From positions 248,001 to 312,000 of the forward strand of contig JAVFKD010000004.1 of assembly GCA_036429605.1 (NCBI GenBank): a stretch of DNA of 64,000 nt, in the 5' to 3' direction. The notes beneath the pieces are model-generated. The model was given only the letters and a program-made list of their open reading frames with translations. It had not been told where the DNA came from and ran no database searches. Position 1 is the first letter of the stretch. Each line of letters begins with the position of its first letter. Both the position numbers and the translations under genes were made by a program. Positions 1-11,721 of the stretch are shown here, piece after piece. The DNA comes from Cladobotryum mycophilum. Its lineage: Eukaryota > Ascomycota > Sordariomycetes > Hypocreales > Hypocreaceae.

Positions 1-1623
1 GCTAGTCTCAACTCGAATGGCTGGGCTCTTCCCTCGACTCCCTTGACTCCCTTGCTTTAGCCCACCCTACCGACCCTCGATCTATCGCACCATCATGGTT
101 GGAGCATCTCGTAATATGCATCAAAGTGTGGGGTTTAAGCGTAGGTAGCTATTCCGGAGATGGAGTGGCGGCAGCAACCGCATCTCGTATCGAAGAATAG
201 GCCGAGAGACATAACCGAGCCGATTTGTCCACATTGGGCACTTGAGGGATACGGATTGTGGGAAAGCGTATCTCGTATGTGCACCAACCACGCTCCAAGA
301 ATTACCTAAAAACTCTATGCTGGCCTGACGAACCACCCACAACAGTCCAGATCTACAAGTTTTTAGTCAGAGGGTTCCTGCATGTCTGCACCCTCTCGAG
401 TGAGGGCGAAGGTTGTAAAAAGATGGCAGCCAGCAGGGAACAACCCCTCTCTTCTATCTGCACGCAAAAAACTTGCAACGGGCGCTTTTACTCTTGCTTA
501 CACCATGGCCTGCTCAGCCGGAGTTGAGACGGTGACATCAATGATCTCACTACTGTTGCATCGTCTGTCTCACAGGCCCTGAAGTGCAAGTATTCATACA
601 CTTTGTGCTAGCTCATTATACAGTTAGTTTGGCTTGAACCCTTTGACCATCATCGTAGGGCCGGGAATCCATCCCATGAACTTGTCCAGCTTTACCCCGA
701 CCAACCGACCAAGGCCCCCAAATGCTCAGCTCGCCAGCGTTGCATCACCAACGCTCCCCCGCATCAGGGTATCATTGAAGGTGAGACTGTAAGACAAAAA
801 CTTGGGGGAGAAAAAGAAAAGAAACAGGGCTCTCAGCATACCAGTCCGTCCCCCTCAAGCTTCAACCTATCATTTCGGTCAATTAATCGAGAACTTATTA
901 GGAGGAAAAAAGAAAATGACGATCATCTGAGGTGAAGAAATTAGCACTGACTGCGGGGAAATGAGAGGTTTGTGCACAAGCTCCCCTTGCTTTGGCCTCC
1001 CTTGTGGCGTTTGAGTGTTTGGCAGAACTTGTTTCCTTGACATCGGCATGACCCGTTATTACCCGGGGCATCCGGATCCCCCATTCTTGAAGAGGCCCTC
1101 AACGGTTCTCTGCCGAAGCCTCCCATAAGCCACATGTTGTGAGAATCTGTTGCCCTGCAAGTGAGATCTAGGGCTGAAGCTGGCAGTAGGCGTCCCCCTC
1201 TTACCCTGTAACATTCGTAGAGTGCATTTGGGCAAAGTAAATGATGAAAGCGAATGTGTACGAGATATTGATTTATTTGAACTGTGAGGTAATTATTGAT
1301 AACATGTTTCTAGAAGGATTTGCTGTCCAAAAGTCAAAGTTTCGATCAAGTAAATGATCTGTGTTTATCCTGCATGATGAGCCAATGCCAAGTTACCTCG
1401 TGTTTACGCCCCCATAATGGATATCAGATGGAATGTGCACTTTGTCATGAGCCAACGAGTCGAAAACTAACCGGCATTGAACCAACAACCAATGCCTAGG
1501 CAGGCAGGCATATAGAACCTACACCATTTGTAGGACAGCACACTCGGGCGTTGCAATAGGGCAATATCACTGGGTTCAATGATCAATTAAGTGATGGAAG
1601 AAGCCGTCAGAACTGGCATTCAT
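1..1623. other. Non-coding stretch at left edge
   Basis: I see no supported gene here. The open frames are short, overlap on opposite strands, lack recognisable domains and do not join by plausible splicing. The sequence is mixed and moderately AT-rich. It is probably the intergenic region downstream of the nucleoside permease gene. Confidence 0.5.
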
Positions 1624-3025
1624 CTATAATGCGACGGGCACAAGATCTGAACGATTACTTCGCTTCCGTAATTGGTTCGGAATCGACACAGGCTTGCCAC
1701 CGGATTCTACTCCAGGGCCAAAATCAGGTGTGCCGCCCAGTGACCCCCATAGATCGCCTACGTACTTGTCGGGCTCGATGCCTGATCTAAACTTTTCATC
1801 CCATTGCCCAATAATACCCGTAATGACGTGCTTGGCAGCGACCCATACGTTCTGCAGGGCGGAGTCGTACGTTGGCAGTGGGTTGAACAGGTTGTCTAGA
1901 ACTGCCTGGCCTGGGTGTGGCCGATCAACATCGGAGACTGTGGACAAGTGTTAGTTCCAGCTTCATCTTTTGACGTTTCCATTATTTGATGCCATACTTG
2001 ACCGAAAGATGATGAGTCGCTTATAGTCCACCTTGCCCATCAATGTTGCACGGAGTATGCCCGTCATGACAGCGCCGTCCTCTTGCGCCGTTGCGCAATA
2101 CCGACCGGTGCCATTGGTCCAAGTCAGGGTCCGGTTGTCAAAGGCATCCGCGAGGAGTTCGCCCGTGAACCACGTGTCGGAAGTAACGACGTCGTGACGC
2201 AGGACTTTGGGATGTCCTTGGCTGGCAGAGTACACGTCGCCGGTGTACTTGCCGCGGTATTCATCGCAACCTTTGCAGTCGGTGAGCTCGTGTTCTGGAA
2301 CCATGTCTGCTGCGATTTGCTGTAGTTTGTCGTTTAGAGCCATGACTTCGGTGTTGTAGACGTATCCCCATGGCTGATCTCCGTTGATGGCACCTTGAGG
2401 GAAATAGCCGGTCGTGAAATTCTCAGGCTTCTCACGAGCATCAATTTCGTACTGCATAGAGTGTTGAACAGAGAACCGCGGGACTGTGCCAAAAGAGTGG
2501 TCAGTTTCCACTATGCTGCAAGGGGTGCCAGTCACTGAAGCCTACATGTTACAGAGCCCAATCCGCATCTTTTGGGATTGCCTCCAGCGATGCCACCAGC
2601 AACAAAATACGTCTGGCGAAGGTCCAAGTTGGGTGCCGTCACCAAGGCCATCACACTAGAGAGTGCGTTGCTCATGCCTTCGCCAGTCACGAGGACGCAC
2701 ACGTCGCCATTGGGAGTGCATTTGATGTCCGGAAACTGAGGAGAGAGACCGAGAATTGTGACGTTGTTTTGCGTGAAATCGAAGAGCTTTGGCTGCTCTT
2801 TGACGGTGAAGCCGTTGTGGACGATGGACCGCCCTTCATCACCAAACTGCGCGCTGTAATTAGTCCCCTGCCCTTTGTGTCCTTTACTGGCTTGGCCGGT
2901 ATTGTTAGTGGGTAGAGATCACTCACAAAGCCTATGAACACGACCTTGGGCTTCAATTCTTGGGTGTTCCAGCTAGCGGAGCTGACGAACCCGGACAGTA
3001 ACAGCTTTCTCAATGACAGCATCAT
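1624..3025 (-). CDS. Purine nucleoside permease (NUP family)
   Basis: Four exons (3025-2927, 2846-2546, 2483-1998, 1937-1624) join in frame to a 399-residue protein. The first about 20 residues (MMLSLRKLLLSGFVSSASW) look like a signal peptide. The mature part begins with ELKPKVVFIGF, the usual NUP opening. The intron at 2484-2545 joins to give GSVTFPRFSVQ followed by QYEIDARE, and a later block is DVDRPHPGQ; these are typical of fungal NUP proteins (PF06516). The family includes a Candida nucleoside transporter, but many fungal members are secreted and resemble nucleoside phosphorylases, so the true activity is uncertain. The introns are 60-80 bp. The start at 3025 is chosen because it opens directly into the signal peptide; an in-frame upstream extension lacks that character. 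The family is fairly certain, the substrate is not. Confidence 0.85.
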
Positions 3026-3548
3026 GTCGCGGGCATCAAATTCTACTCGGGGAGCAGATTGTAAGAGACGCGCATGTGTTCCGCCAAAGAAAGAATATTT
3101 ATACAATAAGTCCTACGCTGTAAGCGACGCGCAACACACCATGCATGCAGGAATTAACCGAAGGCCAAACGGGCGTAATCATGTGTTGAGATATTTCCCA
3201 TCACTTTTTCTTATCTTTCATCCTTACTTGAGAAGAGGTTAAGATGGGGGTCGATAGGTAAATAGATAAGATGCGTAAATGGCAAATGGTACGCGGTTTT
3301 TGGCTAGACTCTTTGTATGCGCGCTGGCGGAGGGGGATTTGTAGGCACGATGTTCGATGTCTCAGATGCGGTTGGGAAAGCGATTTGTCCACGTCAATAT
3401 CTAGCGGAGTGGTAATATTCAGGGGATTAGCAAACACGAATCATGCAAAGTACTGCTTCTGAACTAACAGGGAACTGGGGGTTGATTCTTGGCTGCTTAT
3501 GCTATGGTGGTCTTGATGTCCAGATTATAAACCGGTAGCCAGGAAGCC

Positions 3549-4200
3549 TTAAGAATGTGCTTTCATTATGCTATTGATCGCTCTCGTTGCTTGCCCCACC
3601 AAATCGTCAACGCTGAGGGAAGCATCCATCTTGATGACATCTGTCTCGTCAAATCCAGGATCCTCGAGAGCTTCTAGCTGACTGTGGACCAAGTTCGCCC
3701 CCGCAAAATGTCCATGTCGCCCCCTGGCCCTTTGAAGAAGCACCTCTTCTGGCGCGTTGAGAAATAAAAATCGGACTTGGGAATGTGGCGAGTCTCGCGA
3801 CACCTCCCTCACCTTGTCTCTGTATTTGCGCTTGAGAAGAGAAGCGGTTACAGCGACGTGGTCATCTCCTTGGGTAAGTCGTCGACAGCACTCATCGTGA
3901 AGATGCTGTAGCCACTCTTTCCTGTCCTCATCGGCCAAAGGAGTTCCGTTACTCATCTTATCAACGTTGGACTTGGGGTGATACTTTGTATCAATGTGAG
4001 CATCTTGTGTACATGGGCAGCGATATTTCGATAGTAGAGATGGCTGAACTTACGTCGTCTCCTTCGATATATGTAAAGTTTAGAGATTCTGAAAGCTTCT
4101 TTGCTATGGTCGTCTTCCCACATGCGGTAGGACCGCCTACAAACCAGATCCATCCGCTCGCATGTGCCTCGGATTGGTCGCCCATGATGCCAAAAAACAA
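3549..4200 (-). CDS. Gluconokinase (thermoresistant GntK family)
   Basis: Two exons (4200-4054 and 3983-3549) with a 70-bp intron give 193 residues, normal for GntK-type gluconate kinases. The enzyme phosphorylates D-gluconate to 6-phosphogluconate with ATP, feeding the pentose phosphate pathway in the cytosol. The P-loop is GPTACGKTT near residues 23-31. The intron splits the diagnostic GDD..HP..N..KM..G.PL.DEDR block, which is rebuilt exactly by splicing (GDD from exon 1, YHPKSNVDKMSNGTPL from exon 2). That is strong support for the intron borders. An in-frame ATG five codons downstream (MGDQ) is an alternative start. No signal or membrane segment is seen. Confidence 0.9.
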
Positions 4201-6012
4201 TGCAAATAGTGAGAAAATCGAGATAAGATGTAAATATCTATAATAAAGTTAATCAGCGTAGTTCATGTATAAGGATGACGGGTGGGTGTATGAAGTGGTG
4301 GTACCTCATGCAGAAAATGCGCAGTTTTACTGACTTTGCTGTATCTGTTGAATCGGCTATGGTTCAAAGGCCAAATGAGATGCCGTGGAATCATTAATCT
4401 AGAATATCACGAGAATAACATGTGACCCATATGACGTTTAGTTGCGTCATTAGATGGCCCGAATGGGCAATGAGTGTCTGAAAGTCCATATGGTCGCTCA
4501 TTGACGTCACATCCGCAACATAATGGAACATGGTAGATTATAAGATGGGTGTCCATTCTTCAATGATGGAGGGTTAATCAACTGTGGTCTCTGCTTCGGC
4601 TTGCCGTTGGAACGGCGAGAAGAGATGACTCTGGCAAGGTGGGAGGAAGAAATGTAAGCGTTTTTCAACCATGTCTTTGTTAAATACCGTCCGGACTGAT
4701 GAGACTCATCGAATTATTTGTCAAGTGGAATTCTAATCTTGAATGTAAAGCAGATCTTGTTGCGTTCCTCGGACTCTCAATGCGATGCGTAAAGTCGACT
4801 ACCGAGACGATTACTGTTCAAACTTCAAGCAACCCATTAGACCCTCGACAATGTTAAAAACAATCGGGCTTGAATCTTATGACAGGAGCGAGATGATTCC
4901 TCCTGCTTGAACTATTGACCCATTTATTCTAACCAGGAGAATTGCTGTCCATACACGTCTATGAAATATCTTGAGGAGTGCATGGATTTGCCTGTACTGA
5001 TGGTCTTGTCCTTGGAATCGTGAGATGACGTTAAATCAGCATTCACGAACATAAAAGAAAACAGAATATTATTCACAGAAATCCAGCATCGGGTAACTGA
5101 TCATTGATTGCTGAAATTTGAACATCCGCAAGTAGTGAGGTAACACGCAAGAACAGTCGTCTAAATGACCAAATGGATGACTCTTTATTGTACCTCCTCG
5201 GAGCCCACCGAGACTAGGATGACACTGAATAATGTTAATGTGTCTAGTGGTTTACTGTAGTAGAAATGCGATAAAGTCAGCATGCTATTAGGCTATTACT
5301 TGACGGGGAGTACAAGGACAATGGGAACGTCTCATTTAATAAGCATGACAGATCTTCAAAGCTGTGCAGAGCCATTTTTGCATCCATCCGGAACCAAATA
5401 TGTATAACAGATACCCGGTTACTCTTACCACTCAGAATTAACGGGAAAATAGCTATTGAGTCCCAATGTGAGCCCTCTTTTGAGGCTTCGTTCTAGATGT
5501 GTATATCTCAGGCACAGAATTTCTCACCAAGCCATATTCCTGCCTCACCGGTGCACCATTGGGTCGACTTTTATCTCCTTTCAGTTTGAGATGCTTAATT
5601 CGAGAAAGAAAGTCGTAAATGGCGGCTATCAATTGGTCGATCGATTTCAGTCCATTTAGCTCTGTTTCTGTTGCTACCTCCTCTAGTGCTTGAAGATCTA
5701 TGATCCTTCCATGAACTCGTCGTGATCATCACCATTGCACCTTCACAGCTCACTCATGCCCATCACCATCTTAATTTCTGCATTTAATCGTGGATTACCA
5801 TGTGGCAACATAAATAGTAAGACTTCAATGATATACCAGTTACGTAAATGATGAAAGATCTATGACATCAACAATTCCTAAACTTCAGGCGTCCATCAAT
5901 TTTGAATCAATGCCACTTTTTTCTATATAAGCGTTTTGCACCATAAACAAAATTAGTAAAACATTTCACATTTCTCACAATCTAGCTCTTACAAATTTTG
6001 GCAGTCAGTCTA
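4201..6012. other. AT-rich intergenic region, divergent promoters
   Basis: No open frame of credible coding character lies between the gluconokinase start and the SDR gene. The left half should hold the gluconokinase promoter and the right half the SDR promoter, including a TATA box. Confidence 0.5.
5924..5930 (+). promoter_or_regulatory. TATA box of the SDR gene
   Basis: TATATAA lies about 85 bp before the ATG at 6013, in an AT-rich stretch followed by CA-rich leader sequence. The spacing fits a fungal TATA promoter with a leader of about 50 nt. Confidence 0.5.
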
Positions 6013-7079
6013 ATGCAGTCAATACTCCACAAAGTCATCGGGCCTAAAGTGGTCCAGCCCCAAGTCCTCACAGGACGTGTCGCCGTTGTAACTGGCGGTG
6101 CTCTTGGTATCGGCTATGAAGTGAGCCGCGCACTCGCTCATGCTGGTTGCAAAGTCATCATGGTAAATCGCAAGGAGGAACAAGGGTCAGACGCCATTTC
6201 GAAGATCAAAGAGGAGTCGCTAGATGCAGACGTGGACTGGAAGGGATGCGATTTGGGAAATCTCAGCCAGGTCAAGAATGTCTTCTCAGACTTGCGCAAC
6301 TCTCTCGAAAGACTCGACTTCCTAGTTCTATCAGCAGGAATCAATGCCAATACATTCGCATTGGACTCTGATGGAATCGATCGCCACTTTGGTGTCAATT
6401 ATCTTGGCCAGTACTTTGCCACCAACCAACTTTGGCCACTCATCAGAAAGACCAGTATGATGCCTGGAGTCACAGCTCCAAGAATTGTCGCCGAGTCTAG
6501 CGAGCTGCATCGCATTGCGCCATCCACTGTCAAGTTTCAGAGTCTAGAGGAGATCAACGATGACGCATTGGGTCCGACTCAATTGTATGCCAGGTCTAAA
6601 TTGGCTCTTATTTTGATGATGAAATATGGTCTTGTCCATAAAGTCATCGATCCCAATTCCGATTCTATATTTGCGCTCAGCGTTCACCCTGGAGCGGTCA
6701 GTCCCACACCCAACGCCAGTCTAACCCGGTGATTTACTAACAACCATTCTCACAGGTCAACACCGCTATGCAAGACCAATGGAAGGATGCATATGGCCCT
6801 ATTTTTGGTACCCTGATCTCTTGGGTCAACAAAAGCGTCTCGCGAGATGCCGAGCAGGGCTCATACAGTGCCCTCTGGGCGCTGACGGCTCCCGACGTCG
6901 CCCAAAGCAATCAGAACGGCTTCTACTATACTGACCCCGGACAGCTAGGGAAGGAAAGCTCACAGGCATCGAATCCTGAACTGGGAACGTCATTGTGGAA
7001 CTTGAGTGAGAGGCTGATAAAAGAGAAGCTTGGTGATGATGCTCTCATTGATTGGAATCAGAAAGATTATGCCGGTTAA
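6013..7079 (+). CDS. Short-chain dehydrogenase/reductase
   Basis: Two exons (6013-6696, 6756-7079) with a 59-bp intron that carries a TACTAAC branch site give 335 residues. It is an NAD(P)-dependent oxidoreductase of unknown substrate. The Rossmann motif TGGALGIG (TGxxxGxG) is near residue 30, the NAG-equivalent strand is LVLSAGINA, and the catalytic YxxxK is YARSK near residue 195. Splicing restores VHPGAVNTAM, the usual PG-V-T segment after the active site. Length and the WW/retinol-dehydrogenase-like layout suggest the extended RDH/WWOX-like group. The ATG at 6013 is the first in frame. No targeting signal is obvious. Confidence 0.88.
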
Positions 7080-7484
7080 AAAACGGGCTACGATGTGTAA
7101 CAACACTGGACGAGTTCCTTAGATTAGATACGTCTGATATAATTAACCATTCACTCTAATTATCCATAATTATAAACTTATGCCTTCAAACCTATGACCA
7201 ATTATCGAACAATTCGGTGCGCATGTGTGGAATAGGCTGAGTGTGTTTAACCTTCAACCAGTATCCAATGCACATCAAACAAGGCACTTCAGTGGTTTCA
7301 AGTGTACAATTCAGCTGAATTTTGACTATATACGATACTAAAGAATTGCTAGCATGCTGCAACAAATTGGCCAAAACATATTCACAAAGAAAGTAGGGCT
7401 TCCATCACTTTGAGCGTATTCTCCAGACCCTTTTTGTTTCCTAAAGTCGCAAACGATCCCAGATCGATCGACTTCCATATGTAT
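7080..7484. other. Convergent 3' region
   Basis: The SDR gene and the DUF1996 gene converge here. No additional gene is supported. The reading frame of the DUF1996 gene as written continues to 7382, but family-like sequence already stops at 7485 in the neighbouring frame. Confidence 0.4.
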
Positions 7485-8704
7485 TTAGTGGATGGGGTTG
7501 TTGCCGGGAAGGGCAGCAAGGGGACCGTTGAGACCAACATCCTCGCTGGGGGAGGAGTCTGAACGTTCTGGGGGCCGGACTGGCCGGGGCCGTTGGGACC
7601 AACGTTCAAGCTGCAGCCTCTGTCGTTGACGCCGTTGGGGCCGCTGCAGGTGGTCATGGCAAGGTTAAGAGCGTTCTGGTCCTTCCAGCCGTTGAAGAAG
7701 TCTCCGTGCAAGCTGTGGCCAGTGATGTCACCAGTGGCGTAGACGAGACGGTTGTAGTTCTGGATGGCGCCGGTGTTGTAGAAGAACTCGTAAAAGACGG
7801 AGAAGATGGCCTTGGGGTGAGACTGGGGGCAGACACCAGTGTTGTAGTCACCGATGACAGGGAAGGCAACCTATAGACAGCGTTAGTTACTATCAGTCTT
7901 TTATATGCCATGAATCAAATGATGGTCTTTGGGAATGGGGTCGAGACGCACGTGGCTCTTATGGTTAGCACTGTCGAGGTTCTGGCCGTCCCAGCAGGAC
8001 TGGAAGAAGGTCTCAGCACGAATGCGGTCGCATTGAACGTTAGGAAGCCCGTGGGTGTCAGGGACGTTGGGGCCCGCGGTCAAGCAGACGTGCTGAATAG
8101 CACGGTCCTCGAAGCTCGAGTCATTATAGGTGCTAGCTTACAGTCAGTCGTCATGTTCAACCTAGTACCTGGCAAAGTATAATACATACCGGCGGTTCAA
8201 GTCGCCGACAAGCATGCGCAGACCCTGAGGAGGGGCAATCGGGTTGGGTGCGCCGTTGCAGTTGGTTCGGCCAGGAGCATAGTCGCAAGCACGGGCAAGG
8301 TAGTAGGTAGCCTATGAGAGGATGAGTTGGAGATACAACATTGATATAGCAGATAGGTATCAGGAATAACGTACACTGCCCTGGAATTCGACAATCTCGA
8401 ACTTGCCATCTCTACGCTGATGGTAAAGCTGGGGCTGCCAGTAGTTGCTGTTGTCGAGGATCTTGTCGCAAGTGGTGGCCTTGGCATTTCGAGCCTGTTC
8501 ATTGGTCGTGGTCGTGGAGAAGGCAGTGCCACCGACGACAGCGTGAACATGAGAGCTCAAGGTACCAGGAGAAACGATGGGATCAACACGCTGAGTGGTC
8601 AACCGAGCGCAGTTGACGGTGAAGACGCCACCCTGGGCTTCGACACCCTGGAACAAGGCGGCTGCAAGGCCGACAGCCTGCAAGATTGACTGCTTAGAGG
8701 GCAT
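7382..8704 (-). CDS. Secreted DUF1996 domain protein, apparent frame break near C-terminus
   Basis: Four exons (8704-8375, 8311-8190, 8132-7952, 7870-7382) with introns of 57-81 bp. The N-terminus MPSKQSILQAVGLAAALFQG is a signal peptide. The DUF1996 signature follows: VDPIVSPGTLSSHVHAVVGG, then SNYWQPQLYHQ, then VGDLNRRTYN rebuilt across an intron, and a C-terminal SCWDGQNLDS block. These proteins are secreted or wall-bound, of unknown function, and often paired with WSC domains; none is seen here. As written the protein has 373 residues with an odd tail. At a five-base run (7548-7552; CCCCC on the coding strand) the frame slips by one base. The neighbouring frame continues with a tail containing LAALPGNNP and stops at 7485-7487, giving about 339 residues. 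Either a one-base indel or a base-call error is likely. Confidence 0.82.
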
Positions 8705-11700
8705 GTTGGGTGATTGTTGGCAGTGATGTTGGCTCTTGTCTTGTCAATGGATGGATGCGATGTGCTGGTTGAACAAAAACATATCTCATCGCGGACTTGG
8801 TAATGTTTATATACTTTTTCTAATTTGATAGTCTTCATGCATAACCCCTGGCCCCCACCCAGTAGAATAGCAGTGATTCTCACACATCCCACCCCCGTTC
8901 ATGACTGACATGATTGCATGCCATCCGGTGCTTGAACACGCGGAGACTGGATATTGGACACATCCGACATGTCCGATTTCTTCATTACAGGACCAAAACT
9001 GGTGAAAGAACATCAGCGTCGATCCGGAATCGGTCCGAGCCTGGACGCTGGGAATAGCATCCAAGTGGTGCGGTGCCGAAGTCTGGTTGGTTAACGAACG
9101 AGATGGCGACGAATGATAGGAGGTTACGAACCTCGCCGAATAATCGACCGAGATATCTACAACTCTACTCTGCATTGGGCATTGAGTAGGAACCCACACT
9201 ATCTTAGACCGTCTAGGGCTTGAAACGAAACACAAGGGGGTAGGGAGAGGGGGCAGCACGTTATGGTTTGCGGGGTCAGGCTGGCTTGGCACTTGGATGC
9301 GAGAACGCCTACTGTGTAATGCCCTTTTGAGGGGACTGCCGCATGGTCATGGGGACCGGAATCCAGGTTATTGTCCTTGTCAAACTTTGCAGAGTGCGGA
9401 GGGACCAGGGGGTTCATGCAGATTAGAGGCGTCCGGGGTATGCATGGGGCGAACCAACCTACTTCTTTAGAACGAATGCGGAGTAAGAACCCAGTAAAAA
9501 AAACACCATGACTAATTCGACATTCTCCCCATTTTCAACCGGATTTCTCAAACGACCCAGTTAACATGCTACGGACTGCAACGAAACGAAACGATCCAAG
9601 ATGCCGAGAGCTTTGGTGTCTGTTGTTGCAGCCGGTTCAGGAAGAGCTTCTTTTTGCTATACGAATCCCGACCTAGTCCCCTTTACTGATAGATTGACAT
9701 GGTATCGAATCTCGGATTTGCCCGGCAGTCCTTGAATTTTATCAGATTTATTCCATATTCTGGAAGCTTCAAGACAGCCCCTGAGAAAAGGCATAATCTC
9801 TAGAGGTGGCGTGACAGTGAGCCATCTAATATGACCTCCGACTCGATTTAGATAGGATAAAAGTCTCCGTTTAATCTCTAGCATGAACCAGCTTCCCTTT
9901 CTGTCCAAATTCATCTGATGGTCTGTCTTACCTCGGGCGTCATTCTTTCGTCGTTGAGGCGGGACGAGTAGATGATTGGTTTTTGCCAAGAGACCCTCTC
10001 TATTTGCTATTCATGCCGTCAACAAAACCGGGGAACCTCGGGGACGGACTTCATCTTCGAGAACAAACTTCAGATATATTACTTGCAAAACCTTATCGCG
10101 GATTATCGCCCGCTCAAGTTCATCAGCGCGGTAACTCGGCAGCACGGCTATCAAATGAAAGCTATGCCGTTTTGTTGAAAGGGCGTGTTGACATTGGCGA
10201 TGTTGTGATGAAGGAATGGGATATCAAAACCTCACTTTTCAAGATGCAAACCTCGAGAACCAAGCATGTCGCATGACGTGTAGAGATACAATGGGGTCTG
10301 GGAGTCGGACCTATTTCCTAGTGCGACCCCCTCAATCTACCAAATACGGACCAGTAATCTGTCACTCCTCGAAAGGCTACCAGGGTAGTGAGTGTAGTAT
10401 TCTACCATGGGGGTCAACTTATAAGAGTATGTATGCATCACGGCGTAACGAGCTGTAAAAGCGTAACATCGCTTAAGAGGAGAAGCAGTTGATAAAATCT
10501 CGGCAATCTAGCCGTAGTGAATGCTGTACAATAACGGATGTCTCTTTTATTACTGTGTCTCTTTGTCATTGTTTTCATAGACAGACTTGGACAAGAATTC
10601 CGTTAATCCCGATCCCTGTAGGTTGTAAGGATGTGTAAAACATGGGGTTACATGGATTCATATCCTGCCCTGGTCAGTTCCACTTAACCCGCAAATGGAA
10701 TAAAGAAGCACACACCTTGACCAATATCTGTCGTAGGGACCAAATTGGGCTCCATTGCAGAAAATTCTAGCAAATCTTATGACTTCGGTAGTTAATTAAA
10801 TCATGCTGCCCAACGTCTCTCCCGGGTAGGCTGTGCTCGATATCCTCACAACGAACTACCTAGGTACGGACGACTCACATGCCTGTCCCTGATATAACCA
10901 AGAATATTGAAGAAGATACCTTTATTCACTAATCATTAATCCCATTAAGCCAATAGAGTAAAGCAGTGTTCAAGACACTGACGGGTGGGAAACATTAGAC
11001 ATGAACTTGAGAGCTCATAGTTGGATGGCGCAAACATCAATATGGTGGGGAAAGGGCATTTGTCAATTCGAATTACGCCATCTTCACTGAATGTGGATGA
11101 TGTATGTTTGGTAACGATCCCATCGTCTATTCTGATGTCGCGGTGTTAACAAGCGACTGATTGTGATTCATCTCCATGATTAGACGATGCGTCTCCCAAA
11201 CGCCGGCCTCCTCACAGGATATATCAGCCAACCCTGTAATAACTATACCACCCATACCCTAATATTTCTCGCCTAGATAACGGGACTCAACGGCGACCAA
11301 CAAGTGGTGATCATATTGACCCTTGGCATTAGCTCCACCAGCAGAAAGAAAAAAGACCGGACTGCGGGTGCCATAATGAAAGGGCTTCTAGGGTTATTAA
11401 AGATAAGAAGCACATGCTAGCTAAACCTTTTCAAGCCGCTTTCATTCTTTGGGATGTTCCCTGCGCGGGAACCCGGATACCGACCAAGATGCCATGTGAA
11501 GAATCGCACCTATAAAGGTCATGGTGCGAAGCATCGACAATGGCTGGTCATGATAAAAAATTTTATTAAAAAAAGCAGCCAAAAGCGACCGAGTAGGTGT
11601 TCAAAAGGGACAGTGTCTTTATGAGTATATTATAGTCCCGTTGATATGAACTTTCCCAATCTGCTATGCCTTAATGCGCGACCAGACTACGTAGTTATCG

Positions 11701-11721
11701 GCTCGACAAAGAACTAATCTA
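8705..11721. other. 3-kb stretch without a supported gene
   Basis: Frames of up to 160 codons occur, but they overlap on opposite strands and show no domain, signal peptide or consistent splice sites. A minus-strand frame at 9657-9989 and a plus-strand frame at 9983-10276 are the longest clean ones in the middle. I cannot assign either. The right part is AT-richer and could be an old decayed region. No terminal repeats or transposase are seen. Confidence 0.45.
8806..8813 (-). promoter_or_regulatory. TATA box of the DUF1996 gene
   Basis: TATATAAA on the minus strand, about 100 bp upstream of the ATG at 8704. This is a suitable position for the promoter of that gene. Confidence 0.4.

Noticed and set aside
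8807..9292. 161-codon minus-strand frame upstream of the DUF1996 gene
   Set aside because: It covers that gene's own promoter and TATA box, has no domain and overlaps other random frames.
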